DNA of 64,000 nucleotides from Xylophilus sp. GOD-11R (GTDB lineage Bacteria > Pseudomonadota > Gammaproteobacteria > Burkholderiales > Burkholderiaceae_C): contig NZ_CP137854.1 of the NCBI RefSeq assembly GCF_033546935.1, positions 248,001 through 312,000 of the forward strand. The letters are read 5' to 3'. This document shows, piece by piece, positions 7,990 to 17,440 of the stretch (positions are counted from its first letter, which is position 1; each line of letters starts with the position of its first letter). A program made the translations under genes and the position numbers. The notes beneath the pieces are model-generated. The model saw nothing but the letters and a program-made list of their open reading frames with translations, was not told the origin of the DNA and ran no database searches.

Positions 7990-9417
7990 ATGCAAAAAAG
8001 TATACCTTTGTGCGTTGACTTGGACGGCACGCTTTCGAAGACTGATCTGCTGCATGAATCCGTACTGCAGTTGATCAAGATTAATTTTTTATTTTTATTT
8101 TATTTGCCATTTTGGCTGATAAAAGGCAAAGCGTTTTTGAAGCGGCAAATCGCTCAGCGCACGTCCCTCAACTATTCGACGCTCCCCTATAACTCCGATG
8201 TCATAGCGCTCATCAATGCGGCCAAGTTGGATGGACGGATGGTCGTGCTCGCCACTGCTTCCCAGGAAAGTCAAGCCTTGGGAGTCGCTAACCATCTTGG
8301 GCTTTTCGACACGATTGAGGCTTCCACGGCGGAAGTTAATCTCGCGTCCAGCCAGAAAGCGAAACGGCTTGTAGATAAATTTGGGAAGTTTGAATTCGAC
8401 TATGTCGGAAATTCAAGAGCCGACTTGGCAGTATGGGCCGTTTGCCGGAAATCTATTGTCGTTTCCTCATCTGAAAGTCTATTTTCGAGAGCCAAAGCCG
8501 TTTGCTCCGACGTCACAAAAATTGAAAGAGCACGACCAAGTCTTAAAAACATCTTGAAAGCCATCCGGGTTCACCAGTGGTTGAAAAATGCACTGGTGTT
8601 TGTCCCGGTACTGGTGAAGCATGGACCTATTCAATGGGCGGAAGCAGTTCAGGCGTTGCTGGCTTTTGTGGCGTTTTCACTTTGCGCATCGGCAGTGTAT
8701 GTGTTGAACGATTTGCTGGATCTTGAGGCTGACCGCCAGCACAAATCGAAACGGCGCAGACATTTTGCGAGCGGAAATATTCCAATATCGGTTGGTGCGA
8801 TGCTGCTGCCTGCATTAATGGCGTCTTCATTGGCGGCTGCGCTGCAATTGCCGCCGCTCTTTTTCATGGTCCTGGTTGTATATTTCATCGCGACTAACCT
8901 GTATTCGCTTTGGCTGAAGCGTCAAGTCATTGTTGACATAATGCTCCTGGCCATGCTTTACACCACACGGATTGTGGCTGGTGGTTCGGCTTCCGGGATT
9001 GACTTGTCATTTTGGCTTCTTGCGTTCTCTATATTTATCTTCTTCAGCTTGGGTGTGGTTAAAAGATATACAGAACTGCGAGATGCTCAACTTGAAAACC
9101 GTCGTCAACCTGCTGGACGTGGGTACGCGGTCGACGACTTACCGATCTTGCTGACACTTGGCGTGAGTAGTGGGTTTTCGGCCGTGGTCGTGCTGGCGCT
9201 GTATGTGAACAATCCGGATGCCGACATAAATTACAAGTATCCCCAGATGTTGTGGCTGGCGGTACTTGCCGTGCTCTATTGGATTGTTCGAGTATGGATG
9301 AAGACTCATCGCGGAGAAATTCATGAAGACCCGGTCGTTTTCGCCGCTACGGATAAGCAAAGTTGGGCTGTTGTTATCCTGATTTCAGTATGCTTTTTCA
9401 TTGCCCAATTGCACTGA
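7990..9417 (+). CDS. HAD phosphatase-like / UbiA prenyltransferase-family fusion protein
   Basis: A 475-residue two-domain protein. Residues 1-180 form a HAD-type hydrolase domain starting with the nucleophile motif DLDGTLSKTD, followed by a Thr-containing motif II (LATAS) and a late Asp-containing motif (FDYVGNSRADL). Residues 190-475 form a polytopic UbiA-family domain with the substrate/metal motif NDLLDLEADRQHKSKRRR (about residue 240) and several membrane helices. UbiA relatives of this branch include the enzymes that attach phosphoribose to decaprenyl phosphate; the fused HAD part could then remove the 5-phosphate. The precise substrate is inferred. Base composition is lower in GC than the chromosome around it. 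Confidence 0.85.
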   Translation: MQKSIPLCVDLDGTLSKTDLLHESVLQLIKINFLFLFYLPFWLIKGKAFLKRQIAQRTSLNYSTLPYNSDVIALINAAKLDGRMVVLATASQESQALGVANHLGLFDTIEASTAEVNLASSQKAKRLVDKFGKFEFDYVGNSRADLAVWAVCRKSIVVSSSESLFSRAKAVCSDVTKIERARPSLKNILKAIRVHQWLKNALVFVPVLVKHGPIQWAEAVQALLAFVAFSLCASAVYVLNDLLDLEADRQHKSKRRRHFASGNIPISVGAMLLPALMASSLAAALQLPPLFFMVLVVYFIATNLYSLWLKRQVIVDIMLLAMLYTTRIVAGGSASGIDLSFWLLAFSIFIFFSLGVVKRYTELRDAQLENRRQPAGRGYAVDDLPILLTLGVSSGFSAVVVLALYVNNPDADINYKYPQMLWLAVLAVLYWIVRVWMKTHRGEIHEDPVVFAATDKQSWAVVILISVCFFIAQLH

Positions 9418-9428
9418 GGCGACCGACC

Positions 9429-10652
9429 ATGTACAACAAAAAAGATTTCAGAATAAATCTCTTTTTGGCACTTGCCATTGCGCTGGTTGGATTTGTGATG
9501 TTGTTTTCTCTTTCATCGGAGTTGCCGAAATCCATTTACACTTATCGGGGAGACAATTCTTGGTTTCAAGGTGATCTGGCCCGGAACTTTTCCAACATGA
9601 CAGACATGTCAGGAAACGTTTGGGGCCACCATAGATCTAGAGTTCATCCAATCTTCTCCATATTGACGCTTCCTGGCACGGCATTAATAAGGGCAATCGC
9701 TGGGGTGGGTGTGTTGAAGTCCGCATTAATTTTTAATGCAATTGTTGGTGGGATATGGCTGAGTGTTTTGTTCTTGTTGTCATTGGAGATAACTAAGAAT
9801 AGGATTTTCTCCGTGCTTTTTTGCGCATACGGAGCATCCGCGGCGGGGTTTGTATTTTGGTTTTCGGTGCCGGAAACCTACCCGCTTGGTTCGCTAACGA
9901 TATTGTGTGCCGTCTACATGGTGGTTCGTGCGCAGGCAGGGCGCCACTTCGGAAGGCTATCTTGGGTGGGTTTGGTTGGTTCAACACTATCAATAACGAT
10001 TACCAACTTCTTCATGGGAATTATGGCGGCGCTGGTTAGCTTTCCGCGAAAGCAAGCGCTCCGTATCGTTGTTTATGCGTTATTGCTGGTGATGGTTATT
10101 TCTGTGGTGCAGAAAGTGATTGTCCCGTCATCGGCTTTGTTTTTTTTGCCGAAACTGGGACGCGAAGCGGAATTCGTGAATCACAAGGATTCCGGCGCGT
10201 TACATGACAGAGTGTTAAATCTGCTGGTTTCCAGCGTAAGTTTGCCGGAACCGATGGTTGAGAGTCGTTCCGAGTTATTGCCAAAGCTGAGTGTTCAAGC
10301 TTCACCATTCGCCAATAGAACGAGTCTTTCATGGGTTGGTGTCGCTTGTTGGATATTTCTACTCGGGTGTGGACTGCTCCGACTTATTGGAGAAGATCCG
10401 CGGTTAAGAATTTATTTTTTTCTGACGCTCGGATTTCAACTGCTGCTTCACGGAATTTATGGAGAAGAGACTTTTTTGTATTCAGCGCACTCACTCCCAA
10501 TTCTTCTCGGTGTGGCGCTTTTTGGTTTTCGGCGAATACCCGCTAAATATTTATACGTTTTGTTGAGTATTGGGGTGATTGTCAATTTGACATCTAACGT
10601 CAGTTATTTTCATCAAGTCGCATACGCGTTAAGCGTTGCGGATGTTTGGTAA
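9429..10652 (+). CDS. Polytopic membrane protein, GT-C glycosyltransferase-like
   Basis: A 407-residue integral membrane protein with roughly ten hydrophobic segments. The N-terminal helix is followed by an extracytoplasmic loop with YRGDNSWFQGDLARNF, an Asp-containing first loop as seen in GT-C glycosyltransferases that use polyprenyl-phosphate sugars. No closer family is recognised. The start at 9429 has GAGG 9-12 bases upstream; an in-frame start at 9363 would lie within the previous gene. It ends a three-gene, same-strand, low-GC cassette with the SMR-type transporter and the HAD-UbiA fusion. A role as the final sugar transferase is inferred only from architecture and neighbours. Confidence 0.6.
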   Translation: MYNKKDFRINLFLALAIALVGFVMLFSLSSELPKSIYTYRGDNSWFQGDLARNFSNMTDMSGNVWGHHRSRVHPIFSILTLPGTALIRAIAGVGVLKSALIFNAIVGGIWLSVLFLLSLEITKNRIFSVLFCAYGASAAGFVFWFSVPETYPLGSLTILCAVYMVVRAQAGRHFGRLSWVGLVGSTLSITITNFFMGIMAALVSFPRKQALRIVVYALLLVMVISVVQKVIVPSSALFFLPKLGREAEFVNHKDSGALHDRVLNLLVSSVSLPEPMVESRSELLPKLSVQASPFANRTSLSWVGVACWIFLLGCGLLRLIGEDPRLRIYFFLTLGFQLLLHGIYGEETFLYSAHSLPILLGVALFGFRRIPAKYLYVLLSIGVIVNLTSNVSYFHQVAYALSVADVW

Positions 10653-10963
10653 CTTTGCGAACGTGAGGTGTATGGGGGCCACTGCGTGCCATGGCGGCCG
10701 GATAAGATTTTCGCCGTCGTTCTTTGAGTCAGGTGAGCGGTCGTCAGACACATAGTTGTGCAGCCGCTGTGCGCTGTTTTGCTTGAAATATGTCAAGCGT
10801 TCCGCGATGGGCTGCATCGATGCCATCGTCGCTTGGATGAAGCGAAATGCCGGTTCGGCCGCGCTGCGGATTGAAATCCGCAGCGGGCGCCGGATGCCTT
10901 CAGCGCCACACGAGGAAACTGCTCATACCGCGCAGCGCTGGCAAGCGAAAGAAGGCCCTTCGC
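10653..10963. other. Intergenic region between convergent genes
   Basis: No gene is supported in these 311 bases. A perfect 8-bp inverted repeat GCTGCGGA/TCCGCAGC (10863-10870 with 10877-10884, loop TTGAAA) is present; there is no T tract on either side, so it is not a standard intrinsic terminator. It could still be a 3'-end structure for either of the two converging units. The switch from low to high GC happens here. Confidence 0.5.
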
Positions 10964-12316
10964 TCAGTTCGTCTCCGCCAGCGCTTCGTCCAGCGCATTG
11001 ACCAGCCGGTCGATCTCGCCCTTTTCCGAGATGAACGGCGGCGCCAGTTGAATCGTGTCGCCGCCGTAGCGCACGTAGAAGCCCTTCTTCCAGCACGCCA
11101 TGGCGACTTCGTAAGGCCGCCTTGCCGGCTCGCCCGGCAAGGCGGCCAGGGTGATGCCGGCGGCCAGTCCGATGTTGCGGATGTCCGCGACGTGCTTGCT
11201 GCCCTTGAGGCCGTGCACCGCCTGCTCGAAATGCGGCGATAGGGCGCGCACGCGGCCGATCATGTCTTCGGACTTCAGCACGTCGAGCGCGGCGATGCCG
11301 GCGGCGCAGGCGACCGGGTGGGCCGAGTAGGTGTAGCCATGCGGAAACTCCACCATGTACTGCGGGCCGCCCGCGGCCATGAAGGTGTCGTGGATCTCCT
11401 TGCTGGCGACGACGGCACCCAGCGGCTGCGCGCCGTTGGTGACCTGCTTGGCGATGTTCATGATGTCCGGCGTGACGCCGAAGGCCTCCGCGCCGGTGAA
11501 GGCGCCGACGCGGCCGAAGCCGGTGATGACCTCGTCGAAGATCAGCAGGATGTTGTGGGCGGTGCAGATATCGCGCAGCCGCTGCAGGTAGCCCACCGGC
11601 GGCACGATGACGCCGCCCGAGCCGGACATGGGCTCGACGATGACGGCGGCGATGTTCGACGCGTCGTGCAGTGCGATCAGGTCGAGCAGGCGGTCGGCGA
11701 GCTCGGCGCCCTGGGTGGGCATGCCGCGGCTGAAAACGCTGCCCGGCAGATGGGTGTGGGGCAGGTGGTCGGCATCCACGGCCTGGCCGAAGAGCTTGCG
11801 GTTGCCGCCGATGCCACCGACGGAGATGCCGCCGAAGTTGACGCCGTGGTAGCCCTTTTCGCGGCCGATCAGGCGGGTCTTGGTGCCCTGGCCCTTGGCG
11901 CGCCAGTAGGCGCGGGCCATCTTGAGCGAGGTGTCGGCGGCTTCCGAGCCAGAGCCGGTGAAGAAGACGTGGTCCAGCCCGGCGGGCGTCAGGTCCTTGA
12001 TGCGGTTGGCCAGTTCGAACGAGAGCGGGTGGCCGAACTGGAAGGCCGGTGCGTAGTCGAGCTTGCCGATCTGGCGGCCGACGGCTTCGGTGATGGCCGG
12101 GTGGCAATGGCCGAGGCCGGTGCACCAGAGGCCCGACAGGCCGTCGAAGATCTTGCGGCCGGCGTCGTCGGTGAAATAGGCGCCCCGGGCCTCCACCACC
12201 ATGCGCGGGTCGGCCTTGAAGTTGCGGTTGCCGGTGAAGGGCATCCAGTGGGCGTCCATCCAGCCGGCGTCGGTGGGCGCGGGCAGCGGGTTCTGCAGGG
12301 CGGTGATGGTGCTCAT
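10964..12316 (-). CDS. Omega-amino acid:pyruvate transaminase (class III, PLP)
   Basis: A 450-residue class III aminotransferase. It transfers the amino group of an omega-amino acid such as beta-alanine to pyruvate. The N-terminal run MDAHWMPFTGNRNFKADPRM, the LDYAPAFQFGHPLSFELANRI segment and the SGSEAADTSLKMARAYWR cofactor-phosphate motif closely follow the well-studied Pseudomonas omega-amino acid:pyruvate transaminase. The aspartate for PLP is in IFDEVITGFGRVG and the Schiff-base lysine in IAKQVTNGAQPLGA. The start at 12316 (STITALQ) was preferred; 12334 is an alternative. It is divergent from a LysR gene 115 bases away, probably its regulator. Likely role is beta-alanine or diamine nitrogen metabolism. 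Confidence 0.9.
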   Translation of the reverse strand: MSTITALQNPLPAPTDAGWMDAHWMPFTGNRNFKADPRMVVEARGAYFTDDAGRKIFDGLSGLWCTGLGHCHPAITEAVGRQIGKLDYAPAFQFGHPLSFELANRIKDLTPAGLDHVFFTGSGSEAADTSLKMARAYWRAKGQGTKTRLIGREKGYHGVNFGGISVGGIGGNRKLFGQAVDADHLPHTHLPGSVFSRGMPTQGAELADRLLDLIALHDASNIAAVIVEPMSGSGGVIVPPVGYLQRLRDICTAHNILLIFDEVITGFGRVGAFTGAEAFGVTPDIMNIAKQVTNGAQPLGAVVASKEIHDTFMAAGGPQYMVEFPHGYTYSAHPVACAAGIAALDVLKSEDMIGRVRALSPHFEQAVHGLKGSKHVADIRNIGLAAGITLAALPGEPARRPYEVAMACWKKGFYVRYGGDTIQLAPPFISEKGEIDRLVNALDEALAETN

Positions 12317-12404
12317 GGCGAATAGCTGCGGCAAGGCAGTTCAAGGATGAAAGGGTGGGGCGACTTCGTGATTGTGGCGGCGGGCCTTATCGGCTGAAAA
12401 TGCC

Positions 12405-12414
12405 GCGATATCGC
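12405..12414. promoter_or_regulatory. Palindrome in the transaminase/LysR divergent region
   Basis: GCGATATCGC, a perfect 10-bp palindrome, lies 18 bases before the LysR start and about 90 bases before the transaminase start. It is a candidate regulator-binding site; the evidence is symmetry and position only. Confidence 0.3.
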
Positions 12415-12431
12415 AATTCACTTGAGCGTTC

Positions 12432-13388
12432 ATGCAAGTAAAGCCTTCAGAAAAATCGCGCGCGCTGCTGGGCCAGTTGAGCGATATGGACATCCGCCTG
12501 CTCAAGGTGTTCAAGGCGGTGGTGGAGTGCGGCGGCATGTCGGCGGCCGAGCTGGAGCTCAATATCGGTACTTCGACCGTGAGCCGGCACATCAAGGACC
12601 TGGAAACCCGGCTGTCGCTGGTGCTGTGCCGGCGCGGCCGGGCCGGCTTCGCGCTCACGCCAGAAGGCCAGCGGGTGTACGACGAGACCCTGCGGCTGCT
12701 GGCCTCGGTGGACGCCTTCCGGGGGAGCATCGACGACATCCACCACCGCATGGCGGGCAAGCTCGACGTGGCGGTGTTCGAGAAGACAGCGACCAATCCG
12801 CAGGCGCGGGTGGCCGAGGCGATGGCGCGGTTTTCGGCGCAGGCACCGGAGGTAACGCTCAACGTGCACATCGGCGCGATCAACGCGATCGAGCGCGGCA
12901 TGATCGACGGCACCTTCCAGGTCGGCGTGATTCCGGCGCACCGCGCCTCGCGTACTCTGGCCTATGCCGACCTCTTCGGCGAGACCATGCTGCTGTATTG
13001 CGGCGAGCGCCATCCGTTGCACGGCGCCTCGCACACCGGGCTGACCTGGGCGAAGCTGCGCGACCATGCCTTCGCCGGCCTCGGTTTCCATTCGCCCAAC
13101 ATGGAGCTGACGCACCGCGCGCAGCTCACCCGCCAGGCGACGGCTTTCGACCAGGAAGCGGTGGCGCTGCTGGTGCTGTCGGGCCGTTACCTGGGCTTTT
13201 TGCCGGACCACTATGCGCAGGCCTTCGAGCGCGAAGGGCGCATGCAGACGGTGGCGCCCAAGCGCTTTCGCTACGAATGCCGCTTCGTCGCCATGCTGCG
13301 GCGATCGCCGGCGCCCTCGCGCGCGGCGCAGCTGTTCCATGATTGCCTGGTGGCGGCGCACCGGGCCGGGTCGGGCGAGCCGCGCTAA
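12432..13388 (+). CDS. LysR-type transcriptional regulator
   Basis: A 318-residue LysR-family regulator. The N-terminal winged helix-turn-helix spans about residues 15-75 (IRLLKVFKAVVECGGMSAAELELNIGTSTVSRHIKDLE), followed by a LysR substrate-binding domain. It is transcribed divergently from the transaminase at 10964-12316, which is the usual arrangement for a LysR regulator and its target, so an amino-acid-related inducer is likely. The stop codon overlaps the stop of the convergent sensor kinase by three bases (13386-13388). Confidence 0.9.
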   Translation: MQVKPSEKSRALLGQLSDMDIRLLKVFKAVVECGGMSAAELELNIGTSTVSRHIKDLETRLSLVLCRRGRAGFALTPEGQRVYDETLRLLASVDAFRGSIDDIHHRMAGKLDVAVFEKTATNPQARVAEAMARFSAQAPEVTLNVHIGAINAIERGMIDGTFQVGVIPAHRASRTLAYADLFGETMLLYCGERHPLHGASHTGLTWAKLRDHAFAGLGFHSPNMELTHRAQLTRQATAFDQEAVALLVLSGRYLGFLPDHYAQAFEREGRMQTVAPKRFRYECRFVAMLRRSPAPSRAAQLFHDCLVAAHRAGSGEPR

Positions 13389-15430
13389 TCGCTCGAAGCC
13401 ACGTCGACCAGCACTTCCTCGACCGCCCGCAGCAGCACGTCGACCTCGACCGGCTTGGTGAGATGGCGGTCGAAACCGGCCGCGCGGGTGCGCGCCACAT
13501 CGGCGGCCGCGCCCCAGCCGGTGAGCGCCATTAGCCCCATGCGCTGCGGCGGGAACAGGCGGCGCAAGGCGGTCGCGACCTGCACGCCGTTCATGCCGGG
13601 CAGGCCGAGGTCGAGCAGCACCAGGTCGGGCGCGGTTTCCAGGGCCAGCGCCAGGCCCGACTGGCCGTCGGCCGAGCTGTGCACGTCGTGGCCCAGGCTC
13701 TGGAACAGTTCCACCAGGGTCTCGCGGCCGTCGTCGTTGTCTTCCACGACCAGGATGCGGCGCGGCCTGGTGGTCGGCTTGGTCGGCGTGGTCGACGATG
13801 AAGCGGCCGGTGGCAGCAGCAGCGCGCCCGGCCCGGCCCGCGTGCTCAGCGGCAGCTCCACGGTGAAGCTGCTGCCCTTGTCCAGCCCGGGGCTTGCCGC
13901 CGACACCGTGCCGCCGTGCAGCTCGACCAGCTTGCGCACCAGCGCCAGGCCGAGCCCCAGTCCGCCCTGCGCATGCGAGGTGGTGGTGCGCAGCTGCGAG
14001 AACATCTGGAACAGCCGGGGCAGGTCGCTCGCCTGGATGCCCAGCCCGTTGTCGCGCACCACCAGGCGCGCCTGGCCGTCGCGGGCCTCGGCCTCGACCT
14101 GGATGCGGCCGCCCACCGGCGTGTACTTGGCCGCGTTGGTGAGCAGGTTGCCGATGATCTGCGCAAGCCGTGTCGGGTCGACGTTGACCACGATGCCGCG
14201 CGGCACGTCGACCTCGATGCGGTGCTGCTGCGATTCGATCAGCGCCCCCGCTGCCTCGACCGCGCTGTCCACCAGCGTGGCCAGGTCGGTGTCCTCGCGA
14301 TGCAGCTCGATCAGGCCGCGGTTGATGCGCGACACATCCAACAGGTCGTCGATCAGCCGGGCCATCACGCTGACCTGCCGGTCGATGATGCCCAGCCGCC
14401 GCTCCAGGCCCGGTGCCACCGCGCCCTTGGATGCCAGCATCACCGCGTACTTGATCGGCGCCAGCGGGTTGCGCAGCTCGTGCGCCAGGGTGGCGATGAA
14501 CTCGTCCTTGCGGGTGTCCTGCTCGCGCAGCAGGGCGGCGTCGCGGGTGCGTTCGATGTGGGCCCAGCAGCGCTCGACCACGTCCGACACGGTCTGCAGC
14601 TCGTCGGGCGTCCAGCGGCGGGGCGTGGCCTGGTGCACCGCCATCATCGCCACCAGCCGGCCGTCCTTCACCAGGCCGGCGCAGATGATGGCCTTGACGT
14701 CGATCACCGCGAACATGCGGCGGCTGCTTTCCTCGTCGACCTCGCGGTCGACGTCCTCGATCACCAGCGGTACGCCGCAGCGCATCTGCGAACTGGCCAT
14801 GGGGCCGAACAGGTCCAGCGAATAGACGCCGGCGCTGCTGGGCGCGCCGGCCTGCGCCCAGTCGTGGCGAATGGTGAAGCGGTCGCCGTCGGGCTCAACG
14901 TCGGCATAGGCGCAGCGGGTGGCGCCCAGGTGCTGACCGAGCAGCCGCGCGGTCGTGGCCATGATGTCGTCGGGGTCGCGCAGCGGCCGGGTGGCGTGGC
15001 CGATGTCGTCGAGGATGCGCAGCCGTGCCTCGCTGGCTTCCAGCGCGCGGGCGGCCTGCAGGCTGTCGGTGCGGTCGATCAGGAAGCCCACCCACTGCCG
15101 CAGCACGCCGCAGTGGTGCACCGGCGCGGCCTGGGCGCGCACTTGGCGCCAGGTGCCGTCGTGGCGGCGCAGGCGGTAGTCGAGGGCGAAGGCGATGCCG
15201 GCCTCGATGCCGGCACGCCAGAGGTCGCGCAGGTCTTCCCGGTCGGATTCATGCACCGCCGCCAGCCAGCCCCAGCCGCCGTATTGCTCGCCGGTCTGGC
15301 CGGTGAAGGTCTCCCAGTGCGCATTCGGCACCAGCAGCGATCCGTCGGCGGCGCCGTACCAGACGAGGACGTCGGGAACGATGGGCGCCGGGCCCGGGCC
15401 GGCACCGCTGGAGAGCTTGGATGGGGGCAT
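13385..15430 (-). CDS. Hybrid sensor histidine kinase (PAS-GAF-HisKA-HATPase-REC)
   Basis: A 681-residue hybrid kinase without membrane segments, so probably cytoplasmic. It has a PAS domain (about residues 20-125, with ESDREDLRDLW and the PAC-like DYRLRRHDGTWRQV), a GAF domain (about 140-295), a dimerisation domain with phosphoacceptor His317 in LAHELRNPLAPIK, an ATPase domain (NLLTNAAKYTP, DNGLGIQ, GGLGLGLALVRK) and a C-terminal receiver with Asp607 in LLDLGLPGMNG. The start at 15430 has AGGA 9 bases upstream; an in-frame ATG at 15505 would add 25 residues with no clear ribosome-binding site. No separate output regulator is adjacent. The GAF domain suggests sensing of a small molecule or light. 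Confidence 0.88.
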   Translation of the reverse strand: MPPSKLSSGAGPGPAPIVPDVLVWYGAADGSLLVPNAHWETFTGQTGEQYGGWGWLAAVHESDREDLRDLWRAGIEAGIAFALDYRLRRHDGTWRQVRAQAAPVHHCGVLRQWVGFLIDRTDSLQAARALEASEARLRILDDIGHATRPLRDPDDIMATTARLLGQHLGATRCAYADVEPDGDRFTIRHDWAQAGAPSSAGVYSLDLFGPMASSQMRCGVPLVIEDVDREVDEESSRRMFAVIDVKAIICAGLVKDGRLVAMMAVHQATPRRWTPDELQTVSDVVERCWAHIERTRDAALLREQDTRKDEFIATLAHELRNPLAPIKYAVMLASKGAVAPGLERRLGIIDRQVSVMARLIDDLLDVSRINRGLIELHREDTDLATLVDSAVEAAGALIESQQHRIEVDVPRGIVVNVDPTRLAQIIGNLLTNAAKYTPVGGRIQVEAEARDGQARLVVRDNGLGIQASDLPRLFQMFSQLRTTTSHAQGGLGLGLALVRKLVELHGGTVSAASPGLDKGSSFTVELPLSTRAGPGALLLPPAASSSTTPTKPTTRPRRILVVEDNDDGRETLVELFQSLGHDVHSSADGQSGLALALETAPDLVLLDLGLPGMNGVQVATALRRLFPPQRMGLMALTGWGAAADVARTRAAGFDRHLTKPVEVDVLLRAVEEVLVDVASSD

Positions 15431-15526
15431 CGGGCCATCCTGCCAGAAAGCGGACGGCGCGGCGCTTGGCACTTGCACGAATGTGGGATGGGCCGGTCGG
15501 CCCATCGCGGTCGGGGGCGGGTGGTG

Positions 15527-17395
15527 TCAGGCCGCGCGTCGCAGCGCCGGATGCACCAGCTCTTCCACCCGGTCGCCCTCGACCGTCTCCTGCTCCAGCA
15601 GCTCGGCCGTGAGGCTCTTCAGCGCGTGCAGATGGGTCTGCAGCACCTCCGCGCAGCGGGCTTCCAGGTCGTTGAGCAGCGCGTTGGCCTGCTTGACCGC
15701 ATCGCTCATGAGGCCGCCGGCGTGCTGCGCCGGCACGGCGGCCAGGCTGAAGAGCCCGGCCTGCTCCGACAGGCCGTAGCGCGCGACCATGTCCAGCGCC
15801 AGGCGCGAACATTCCTGCAGGTCCTGCGCCGCGCCGCTGGAGGCCTCGCCCAGCAGCAGCAGCTCGGCGCCCCGGCCGGCCAGCAGCATCTGGATGCGCG
15901 CTTCGATGAAGCTCTTGGGATAGAGCGTCTTGTCCTCTTCCTGGGTGACCAGGGTGACGCCCAGGGCGCCGCCGCGCGGCAGGATGGTGACCTTCTCGAC
16001 CTTGCCCGAGTGCAGCGCGCTGGCCACCACCGCGTGGCCGGCCTCGTGCACCGCCACCCGGTGCAGTTCATCGGGCGACAGGGCGCGCTGGGCGCCGTTG
16101 CGCTCGCCGATGCGGGCGGTTTCCACCGACTCCATCAGGTGCGCCATGCTGACCTCGGCCGCGTCCTCGCGCGCCGCCACCAGCGCCGCGTGGTTGACGA
16201 TGTAGGCCAGCGCGGACGGCGCCAGGCCGGTGGTGACGCGGGCCAGCCGTTCGAAGTCGAGCGCAGGTGCGGCGGGCAGCTTCTTCGCATAGAGGCGCAG
16301 GATGTCGGCGCGGTCGCGCACGTCGGGCAGCTTCACATGCACCCGGCGGTCGAATCGGCCTTCGCGCAGCAGGGCTTCGTCCAGGTTCTCGGCCAGGTTG
16401 GTGGCGCCGATCACGATCACGCCGGCGTTTTCGGCGAAGCCGTCCATCTCCACCAGCACCTGGTTGATGATGCGGTTGCCCTCGGACTCCGCCGCGCCGT
16501 TGCCCTGGCTGCGCTTGGCCAGGCCGTCGATCTCGTCGATGAACAGGATGCAGGGCGCGTTCTTGCGCGCCGTGGCGAAGAGCTGCTTGACCTTGGCCAC
16601 GCCCACGCCGAAGAACTTGGAGGTGAATTCGCTGCCGTTGGTGGCGATGAAGTTCACGCCGGCCTCGCCCGCCAGCGCCTTGGCCAGCAGGGTTTTGCCG
16701 ACGCCGGGGCCGCCGAGCATCAGCACGCCACGCGGTGCGTGGGCGCCGAGCGCGGCAAAGCGCGCGGGCTGCTGCAGGAACTGCACCACGTCCGACAGCG
16801 CGGCCTTGGCCTCGCTGGCGCCGATGACGTCGGCGAAGCGGATGTCGCGCGGCCGCTGCACCAGCTTGCCCATGGAAAACACGTCCTGCCGCATCACGTG
16901 CAGCACCACGCCGATCAGCGCCACCGGCAGCAGCAGGCTCAGCAGCACGCGGATGACTTCGAAGGCGCGGTCCCAGCCGCCACGGGCATCGGGCCCCACG
17001 TGGACCTGCGGCAGCATCGCCAGCTCGAAAGGCGACGAGGCCGCGTCGCGCGCCTGGGCGATCGCCAGGTTGGCGAAGGCGCCCCGGCCGTCGAGCACGA
17101 AATAGCGCTCGCCGGCGGCGGTGCTCACCAGCAGGGCGTCCGGCGTGATGCCGACGGCCTCCACGCGGCCGGCTTTGAGGTCGGCGAGCAGCGCCGCGCC
17201 GTCGCGCTGGTGCTCCTGCCACGGCGCCGCATCGAGCGCCATCTCGCGGCCCGCGGCCCCCGCCGGCAGCAGTCCGGCGTCGGAATGCGCGGCGGGCCAG
17301 GCGAGCCAGACGCCGCCGACGGCGACGCCCACCAGCAGGGCAAGTGCGGCCAGGGCGCGCCGGGTCTTGAGGAAACGCAAAAGGGTCTGCTTCAT
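15527..17395 (-). CDS. FtsH-like membrane AAA+ zinc protease (divergent paralogue)
   Basis: A 622-residue FtsH-family protease. Two membrane helices (about 13-32 and 146-168) frame a periplasmic domain of about 110 residues. The AAA+ part has Walker A GGPGVGKT (about 228-235), Walker B CILFIDEIDGL, arginine fingers in REGRFDRR and pore residues FFGVG. The metalloprotease site is HEAGH (His450, Glu451, His454), with the third ligand in GAAQDLQ. FtsH degrades membrane and short-lived regulatory proteins. The sequence departs from the housekeeping FtsH (for example SKFFGVG instead of the usual VGVGASRVR region, and unusual flanks), so this is more likely a second, specialised copy. Two palindromes precede it. 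The sensor kinase follows on the same strand. Confidence 0.88.
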   Translation of the reverse strand: MKQTLLRFLKTRRALAALALLVGVAVGGVWLAWPAAHSDAGLLPAGAAGREMALDAAPWQEHQRDGAALLADLKAGRVEAVGITPDALLVSTAAGERYFVLDGRGAFANLAIAQARDAASSPFELAMLPQVHVGPDARGGWDRAFEVIRVLLSLLLPVALIGVVLHVMRQDVFSMGKLVQRPRDIRFADVIGASEAKAALSDVVQFLQQPARFAALGAHAPRGVLMLGGPGVGKTLLAKALAGEAGVNFIATNGSEFTSKFFGVGVAKVKQLFATARKNAPCILFIDEIDGLAKRSQGNGAAESEGNRIINQVLVEMDGFAENAGVIVIGATNLAENLDEALLREGRFDRRVHVKLPDVRDRADILRLYAKKLPAAPALDFERLARVTTGLAPSALAYIVNHAALVAAREDAAEVSMAHLMESVETARIGERNGAQRALSPDELHRVAVHEAGHAVVASALHSGKVEKVTILPRGGALGVTLVTQEEDKTLYPKSFIEARIQMLLAGRGAELLLLGEASSGAAQDLQECSRLALDMVARYGLSEQAGLFSLAAVPAQHAGGLMSDAVKQANALLNDLEARCAEVLQTHLHALKSLTAELLEQETVEGDRVEELVHPALRRAA

Positions 17396-17440
17396 GGGGG
17401 CCGGCGGCGATCGGGATAAGGAAAGACGGTCGTCGAAATT

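Noticed and set aside
10863..10884. Hairpin GCTGCGGA/TCCGCAGC as an intrinsic terminator
   Set aside because: No T tract on either strand. It is kept only as an inverted repeat in the intergenic note.
13916..17419. An 1167-codon open frame on the plus strand
   Set aside because: It runs antisense through the hybrid kinase and FtsH-like genes, whose motifs are clear. Composition is typical of a shadow frame.
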